DNA of 64,000 nt from assembly GCF_945859705.1 (NCBI RefSeq), contig NC_079136.1, positions 111,806,028 to 111,870,027 on the forward strand, read 5' to 3'. The translations under genes and the position numbers were made by a program. Origin of the DNA: Episyrphus balteatus. Its lineage: Eukaryota > Arthropoda > Insecta > Diptera > Syrphidae. The notes beneath the pieces were generated by a model. That model was not told the origin of the DNA and did not search any database. It saw only the letters and a list, made by a program, of their open reading frames with translations. Positions 57,933-64,000 of this stretch are shown in pieces (the first letter of the stretch is position 1; each line of letters begins with the position of its first letter).

Positions 57933-59236
57933 TATGTATATACGATGGTCTGCTGTCCAGAAATTTAGGAAAATTGATATCAAAAAGGTGTCTGATCTTG
58001 AATTCGGGTATAACTGTTCATATTAAATTCAAAAAATTCAAACAATTGATAAAAAAACGTTCACTCTCTCATATTCTTAGAGCTATTAATATTGGATTTT
58101 TTTTCTCTCTAAATAAGCAACACTGTTTAACTCTCTCTTACTAATTTAATTTTGAGGTATAACAACTTCAAAATGTATTATTACACCGGCACAAAACAAA
58201 AAAAATTGGCATGTACTTGGGACCAGACCTATCTTTCAATATGTTTTTGGACCCGCTGAATTTTTAATCCGTTTGGCCCGATCACCTTCCAGTTTTGAGC
58301 TGTGACTGCATTTTGTTTGAATTTTTAAGACCTTTATGGGGTTGAATTTTGCTCAAAACAGGAGGGTGACCGGTCGAAACGGAGTTGAGATTTGGACTCA
58401 GCGGGTCCAAAAACATATAGAAACATAGGTCTGGTCCCAAGTGCATGAGACTTTTTTTTTGGGTTGGGGTCGAAATTCTGTATGTGCCAATATCGGATTC
58501 CAAAATTCTGTATTTTAAAATTCTGTTAATTCAAAATTTTGTAAATTCAAAATTCTGTATTTTAAAATTCTGTAAATACAAAATTCTGTATTCCTAAATT
58601 CTGTAAATGATAAAAGAAAAATTGTTTTGATAATGAAAAAAAGTGCGCACTTTTTTTCATTACCAAAACAATTTTTCTTTTATCATTTACAGAATTTTGG
58701 AGTACAGATTTTTGGTATTTTCTTTGAAGAAAATGTTGAAGTAAAGTACCTCCTTAATTTGCATATGACTTACAGCTATTGGATTGAATTTGAATAACAT
58801 ATCTTAAATACCAAAATACTAGTAATATTTAGCCAAGAAACTTCATACCTACATATTTCACCATTTTGTATTTTTTTTTTTTTGTTATTTTTTATTTGTT
58901 TTTGTCTTTTTTTGTAAGGTCTGAAACGAAACTTAAATATTTATGTATGTAGAACATAATCTCTTATTCCCTAATTTTTCCTCTGCGAAAACTGTCACAT
59001 TAGGTTTTATGTAGAACATAAATCCTTAACTTGCGTTTTACCAAACGGCTCTTATACACAGTTATACTTAATTTGTTAATTGAATACAAATTGTTTAATA
59101 GAAAAGACAAAAAGGTATAGGTGTGGAATACACAGAATTCCAAAAAGCAGAATAATGGATTTCCAGAATTTTGAAAACTGAATTTTGAAATACAGAATAA
59201 TATAAAAGCAGAATAATGGAATACCAGAATTATGTT

Positions 59237-59248
59237 CATACAGAATTT
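59237..59248. repeat. Target duplication of LINE, lower-coordinate copy
   Basis: CATACAGAATTT, identical to 61812-61823. Confidence 0.85.
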
Positions 59249-61811
59249 TTTATTGAAATACAGAATCAAAGTTTATTCGTTAAATACTAACGATATACAT
59301 AAGTACATTTTCTTAAAAATTAAGATTACATATATAGGTATTATATTATTACAAAACTAAAAGAAAAACTTACATATAATGTACATTATGGGTTATTTTG
59401 AATAAAGAATATTTTTTTAAAGTTAAGTGATTTTATATTTTCAATGCTGGAGTTATTTATATTTGAATTTTTATTGTAAATATTGATTAAAAGATTTAAA
59501 GGGCTATTAGCACCGTAGTTTGATCTACTGAAAATGTTAGAAATTGGCAACTGCCTTCTCAAGCTATACTGACTAGCAATGAAATTTAATCGACAGAGGA
59601 TCGATGGAGCTGAAATCGATCCATTTATTATCCCGACCATAAAACAAAATTGTAGATACGCTCTGTGACTGGTAAGAAATGGAAGATTTATTAGATTAAT
59701 ACGTTGAGCGTAAGGTGGCAAGTTAATTCGATTTGACCATGGTAGAAATCTTAAGCAAAATCTCATAAATCTTCTTTGAACGGACTCCAATCTATTTATA
59801 TGAACCGCATAATATGGCGCCCATATAACGCAACCATATTCTAAAATGGATCTTACGAATGAGACATAAAGAGTTTTTAAAACGTAAGGGTCACGAAATT
59901 CCCGAGCAAATCTTTTGATAAAACCAAGAGTCATGTTAGCTTTTTTAATAATGTAGTCAAAATGGTCAGTAAAAGTTAATTTTGAGTCCAATACTATCCC
60001 AAGGTCAGTGAAACTAGACAAATTAGTTAGTGGTGATAGATTAATCGCATAATTATAGACAATCACATTTTTTTTGCGTGTAAAACACATTGTTTTACAC
60101 TTGTCAATATTTAAAACTAAACCATTAATATTGCACCATTCCCAAAAACGTTGAAGGTCTCTTTGTAAAAGATCACAGTCATTTGCAGAGTTGACTGTAC
60201 GAAACATTTTTACATCATCAGCATATATAAGAGACAAAGAATTTACTAGGACAGACGGAAGATCATTAATAAATAGTACAAATAATAACGGGCCAAGATG
60301 GCTACCCTGAGGTACACCAGAGTTAACAGTAAAACATTTAGAACGTTCACTCTTAAAAACAACACTATATAACCTATCTTTTAGATATGAAGATACCCAT
60401 AAAACAAATCTGTCGTTAAGACCCATATTTTGCAGTTTTTTTAAAAGTATATTGTGGCTTAGTTTGTCAAATGCTTTGCTGAAGTCAGTGAAAATACAGT
60501 CAACTTGTTGTTTTTTTTCAAACGCGTCAATACAGTATGTAGTAAACTGTAACAAATTTGTAATAGTGGATCTCTTTTTAACAAAGCCATGTTGGTTGTC
60601 ACATAAAACGGAGGAACAATGAAAAGACAAAACATCACAAATAATAGATTCAAACATTTTGGGTATAGCAGATAGTTTAGCTATTGGCCTATAATTTAGA
60701 ACTAAATTTTTTTTACCTTTCTTATGAGTTGGAATAAGGAATGCATTTTTCCAAAGTGTCGGGAATTTACAGGTAATTATAGACTGGTTAAAAAGTAAAA
60801 ACAACGGATACGACATATATATTGCACATTTTTTTAACATAAAAGCGGGGAAACCATCAGGACCAGGATTTAAACAATCGTCTAATTTTTTAATATATTC
60901 TAAGATAGTTGCCTCAGAAATAGAAAAGTTAATATTACTAAGATGTGAAAACTCATTAACAGTAGAGGTATTGTAAGTATCACAAGAAGAAGATTTTTCA
61001 AAAGCAGACTGGAAATATTCGGCAAACATATTTGCAATGTCCTCTGGGTAATGACTTTCTGCATTTTGGTAGCTCATATTAGTTGGGTAACCATCACATT
61101 TTCTTTTACGATTTACATATTTCCAAAAATTTTGTGGATTAGATTTAAGATTATCTTCAGTTCTAAGTATAAAGTCCGAATAAAGAAAATTGGAGTAGTT
61201 GATAAATTCATCTTTAAGTCTAGTATATTCATTTTGAGCTTCAATACTCCAGGATCGATTTAACTTCACCCACGCTTTGTTTCTTTTATTTTTAATAGTT
61301 TTAATATGTTGATCAAACCACGGTGGAGTATTACTTAAATTTCTTATTTTTCGTAACGGAATGGTCTCTAAAAAACAATCAAACATGATTTTATAAAAAC
61401 GAAAGACCATTTCATCGAAACTAATATTTAAAAACAAGATGTTCCAATTAATACCATCCAATAAGCGGAAGAGTTCAGAAAAATTACATTTTTTAAAGTT
61501 GAATTCATGCATATTCTTACAATGATAACTTACATTATTAATATTTAAGTTTAACGAAATAGATAATGCAGGATGATGTCGATCTTCATCAATGAGCTTC
61601 GTATCGGCGAGTAATGTAGTTCCATCAGAATTATTAAGGTCAGAAAAGTATACCAGGTCTAAAATTTTACCAAATCGGTTTTTGACATTGTTTAATTGAT
61701 TTAGTCCGAATGAAGTCATTCCATCGATTAAAAGAACTTCGTTGTTGCTCGATGCATTGATGGCATGATAAGATTCATGTTCCGATGATATAGCCCATTC
61801 AAGATTTTGGC
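59249..61811 (-). mobile_element. 5'-truncated, otherwise intact LINE
   Basis: A 2.56-kb minus-strand insertion between identical 12-bp target duplications. It is truncated inside the endonuclease domain. The 3' end carries AATAAA immediately before a short A tail rather than a long poly(A). No stop or frameshift is seen, which argues for recent insertion. It split copy 2 of the foldback-like element and is the youngest layer of this nest. Confidence 0.9.
59386..61809 (-). CDS. LINE ORF2-type protein: endonuclease C-terminus and reverse transcriptase
   Basis: The frame is open from the truncation point (QNLEWAISSEHESYH, 61809) through an internal Met at 61719 to the stop at 59386, so the start is lost with the 5' end. 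The first ~60 residues are the end of an APE-type endonuclease (GKILDLVYFSD, then DRHHPALSISL). The RT palm follows, numbered from the Met at 61719. FTDFSKAFDKLSHNIL at about 407-422 has the first catalytic Asp. SGVPQGSHLGPLLFVLFIND follows at about 466-485. LIYADDVKMF at about 496-505 has the catalytic pair intact. Then come LNIDKCKTMCFTRKKN and the thumb (TDLGIVLDSKLTFTDH, RSILEYGCVIWAPYY). The motif style suggests the CR1/Jockey group. It would copy its own RNA at a nicked target, but this copy is not autonomous. Confidence 0.9.
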   Translation of the reverse strand, partial: QNLEWAISSEHESYHAINASSNNEVLLIDGMTSFGLNQLNNVKNRFGKILDLVYFSDLNNSDGTTLLADTKLIDEDRHHPALSISLNLNINNVSYHCKNMHEFNFKKCNFSELFRLLDGINWNILFLNISFDEMVFRFYKIMFDCFLETIPLRKIRNLSNTPPWFDQHIKTIKNKRNKAWVKLNRSWSIEAQNEYTRLKDEFINYSNFLYSDFILRTEDNLKSNPQNFWKYVNRKRKCDGYPTNMSYQNAESHYPEDIANMFAEYFQSAFEKSSSCDTYNTSTVNEFSHLSNINFSISEATILEYIKKLDDCLNPGPDGFPAFMLKKCAIYMSYPLFLLFNQSIITCKFPTLWKNAFLIPTHKKGKKNLVLNYRPIAKLSAIPKMFESIICDVLSFHCSSVLCDNQHGFVKKRSTITNLLQFTTYCIDAFEKKQQVDCIFTDFSKAFDKLSHNILLKKLQNMGLNDRFVLWVSSYLKDRLYSVVFKSERSKCFTVNSGVPQGSHLGPLLFVLFINDLPSVLVNSLSLIYADDVKMFRTVNSANDCDLLQRDLQRFWEWCNINGLVLNIDKCKTMCFTRKKNVIVYNYAINLSPLTNLSSFTDLGIVLDSKLTFTDHFDYIIKKANMTLGFIKRFAREFRDPYVLKTLYVSFVRSILEYGCVIWAPYYAVHINRLESVQRRFMRFCLRFLPWSNRINLPPYAQRINLINLPFLTSHRAYLQFCFMVGIINGSISAPSILCRLNFIASQYSLRRQLPISNIFSRSNYGANSPLNLLINIYNKNSNINNSSIENIKSLNFKKIFFIQNNP

Positions 61812-61823
61812 CATACAGAATTT
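61812..61823. repeat. Target duplication of LINE, higher-coordinate copy
   Basis: CATACAGAATTT, identical to 59237-59248. Confidence 0.85.
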
Positions 61824-61904
61824 AGGAAACAGAATAACGACCCGTTTCCCATTTTTTATTGTTTGCCGGTGTTATTATCGAAACGGAACGGCATAGAGTA
61901 TCTT

Positions 61905-62610
61905 TGACTTGGGGTTCGAATTCAGATTATCAAAATCTTATAATAGCTCTTAAAGTATTTTTCTTACCGATTTGGGACATTTGGAGTCAGATTGAACATT
62001 GTGTTCAAAATTAATTTGGAATGAAATTGCCATGCAATTGAAATTTGACGCATCATAATATTGCGATTTTAGAATTCATCGGGGGGCGGTCTCCTGAGAC
62101 ATAGTAATACAAATTCTCAAGCAAGTTTTTAAGTCAGTTTTTAAACATTTTTACATCTGGTTTTCTGTTCTTTTTACAAACCATTAAATTTCAATTCTCG
62201 TATATTTCCATAATTCTGCTGTTTTCCGTCAAAATCATTCTAATCTTTGAATTTTTAATTCTTTCCCGCCAATTTGCATTCGAAAATCGACTATTTTGAT
62301 GTTAAATTGTAGCCAACTATGTTAGTTAGCATTTAATTTTTCGTTGAAGCAAAAGATTTGATATTCTGAATTTTGAATCCGAAATGTATGGCATCACGTT
62401 TTTGAGATTTAACAGCTCCAAACTGCGTTTCATTTCTTCGAAAAGTGACGTCATAGATTTTATTTGATCTCGGATTCGAATTGAAAATATCAAAATCTAA
62501 TAATAACTCTAACAGTATTTTTTACCAATTTGGGACATTGAACATTTTTTTCAAAATTGATATGAAATGAAATGGCCATGCATCTGATTTTTTGACGCCA
62601 AAAAGCAGCA
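61905..62610. repeat. Direct repeats of ~140 bp
   Basis: 61912-62050 and 62463-62605 share TTCGAATT, TATCAAAATCT, AATTTGGGACATT, TTCAAAATT and GCCATGCA in order. They are about 550 bp apart and perhaps a tandemly duplicated old element. Confidence 0.5.
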
Positions 62611-63014
62611 GTTCTTATATGATGATTTAATTTTTCCTTTTAAATATTTCTTTTAAAAAATATGACCAAAAAATTGCTTTAAATGGGTTTGTTGAGAATT
62701 ATTTTAAGTAAAAAACTTCAACACCATTTTTTAAAAGGATTTACAAAAAATAGTTTTAAACAAAAAGTCAAATTAGGGAAAAGCGTTGGGAAATTGACAG
62801 GTTGCAGCGAAAGTAGTCAATCTGAAATTCTATTAAATTAGCTTAATTATGTAACGCGTTTTCAATAAAGTTTTTAACCACTTCTAGGTGTGGCGTATTC
62901 CCACCAATGCTATAAGACAATTTAGTATTTTTGATACTGAATTACATACAGTTCCGTGCATTCCACGGAAGAACAGAGGACTGTACATTACAATTAACAT
63001 TTTTATAGTTGTGC

Positions 63015-63250
63015 CTGCAGGGTGTCCAAAAAGTAATGGATCAAACTAAAACGCTGAAGGACCATTTTATTTGTTATTAGAATTTGGTTATTTTATAATT
63101 AAAAATCTTAACACGTTTTCGATTAAATTCAGTTCTTGTGAATTTTCGAAAAACCTCCAATTCAAAACAGTTAGCTTTTTTTACTGTTGATTTTTTTTTC
63201 TAATTTCACAAGAATTTTCAGTAACCAAGTACATCCCTATAAAAAAATAG
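63015..63250. mobile_element. TACAGGGTGTCC-family element, decayed left arm
   Basis: GCAGGGTGTCCAAAAAGTAA, TGGATCAAACTAAAACGCTG, AGAATTTGGTTATTTTATAA and TTCTTGTGAATTTTCG follow the left arm of 22343-23423. It is more diverged than the other copies. The right arm is not found. Confidence 0.6.
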
Positions 63251-64000
63251 AACAAAAACAATATTTAGACAACAATAAAAACTCATTCAGTTTCCTATTT
63301 GTTTCCTAAAGGCGTTTCGTCTTTTTTTCTAGTCTTGTGACCTTAATATTCCACCAACTTCAGATTAAATATTCAGCTTTGCGTAAAAGAACATAAAGAA
63401 TCTGAGATATCTTCTATAATTATGTACTTTAATTTCAAATGTTCACCATCCATCCTCCAGCTTAACAAGGGCTTAGATACAAACCAGGACTCCAGAATAC
63501 CTTATAAAAAAGTGGGTTTTCATATTTTTTTTATGGCTCCTTGAAAATCTCGAGCCATTAGCCCTCTTCACTTCTTGGTGACTCTCAGTTTGGTAAAAAA
63601 AATTTTATTTCTAGATGAACATCTTTCCGCCCAAGGACATAGCTATAGCAACTTTGCATGTTCTTTTGACTCGTTTTTTTTTTGCTTTGTTTTTGTTTTG
63701 TTTTTATTATAAACTTGATTTACCAAACTCATTGTGTGTCTTAATCACTTCCTCATTTATGTTGACCTTCTTATTTTTAGTGCTTGTGCCAGTACTCAGA
63801 CCTTCATTTTGTCTTGCTATTCATTATGAGCTCTAATAACAATAACGAACAGAAAATTCCTTCACGACTTCACTTTGTATTCAGATCAAGCACACATAAC
63901 AATCTATGATGTCTATCCTAAGCCCATTAAAGTCAACTCGAAATCATGCCAACCAAGTTGTGGAACAAAACAAAAAATAAATTTAAAAAAAAAAAAAAAT
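63251..64000. other. Sequence at the right edge, nothing recognised
   Basis: AT-rich with some mixed-composition stretches, ending in an A run. The 73-codon frame at 63615-63836 encodes a hydrophobic, Phe/Leu-rich peptide that I do not recognise and do not call. Confidence 0.35.

Larger units (their letters stand above)
58461..61850. mobile_element. Foldback-like element of ~15-bp units, copy 2, split by a LINE
   Basis: It has the same left end as copy 1 (GGGTTGGGGTCGAAATTCTG) and left-arm units (AAAATTCTGTAAAT type). The centre hairpin (58608-58690) around AAGTGCGCACTT shares TTTTGATAATG with copy 1. The right-arm CAGAATTATG/CAGAATTTTG units lie at 59125-59248 and 61812-61850, ending ACGACCCGTTTCCC. 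About 400 bp (58710-59110) without units lies between centre and right arm. Poly(T)-like 9-mers flank it (TTTTTTTTT and ATTTTTTAT). Confidence 0.75.
58184..61871. mobile_element. Palindromic MITE (CACCGGCA ends) carrying two nested elements
   Basis: CACCGGCACAAAACAAAAAA at 58184 is mirrored by TTTTTTATTGTTTGCCGGTG ending 61871. Arms pair through CTTGGGACCAGACCTAT, TATGTTTTTGGACCCGCTGA and complements (58210-58263 with 58398-58445). Without its inserts it is about 298 bp. TTA (or TTATTA) flanks both ends. The insert occupies 58461-61850, in a T-run of its right arm. Confidence 0.75.

Overview
The window looks like the genome of a higher fly (Diptera, probably Brachycera). It is very AT-rich and crowded with transposons. 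Its one clearly recognisable gene is a potassium-dependent sodium/calcium exchanger of the Drosophila Nckx30C type on the minus strand. I cannot name the species.

Host genes. The first recognised Nckx coding exon is 48989-47615. It encodes a long, low-complexity, Asn/Gln-rich extracellular N-terminus. The second is 7992-7379, carrying the first transmembrane cluster and the alpha-1 ion-binding repeat. The splice sites and phases match: the G ending exon 1 plus the CA starting exon 2 makes an Ala codon. They are therefore joined across an intron of about 39.6 kb, which holds most of the window. The alpha-2 half of the protein was not found in 1-7378 and should lie beyond the left edge. At the extreme left, 7-189 on the plus strand looks like the last coding exon of another, unrecognised gene, so it probably lies inside or beside the next Nckx intron on the opposite strand. 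The region 49.1-51.8 kb is the likely 5' UTR/promoter area of Nckx, with a candidate 39-nt exon at 51761-51799.

Intron content, low to high coordinate. Flanking exon 2: a 1.5-kb foldback (1412-2919), a short reverse-transcriptase relic (8631-8909) and a four-unit foldback (9566-10306). Further along: a TIR element built of short degenerate repeats (11367-13298), a tRNA-like relic (14121-14190), a 5'-truncated LINE with a 13-bp target duplication (14312-15239) and a hAT-like element carrying a Harbinger-like element (16776-19819). Then a 1.08-kb palindrome with TACAGGGTGTCCC ends (22343-23423), another foldback (26015-27140) and a MITE (27222-28052). From 31.4 to 34.6 kb is a nest: a second TACAGGGTGTCCC copy split by an insert holding a hAT-like element with three 475-bp tandem repeats, abutting a 14-bp minisatellite. 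Two more hAT-like elements with perfect 8-bp duplications are at 37249-38220 and 42694-45557.

Upstream of exon 1. A Helitron-like element with about 300 bp of an almost perfect 8-bp repeat is interrupted by a LINE (52948-54037). A Harbinger-like MITE (54329-55029) and a TA-flanked palindrome (55878-56897) follow. The most unusual material is a foldback-like family made of about 15-bp units with a conserved core and variable spacers, seen in two copies: 56969-57579, with about 9-bp target duplications, and 58461-61850. The second copy sits inside a CACCGGCA-ended palindromic MITE and is itself split by a young LINE with a 777-codon ORF, giving three datable layers of insertion.

Coordinates and repeat alignments were made by eye; family names for transposons are inferences from termini, target duplications and protein motifs.
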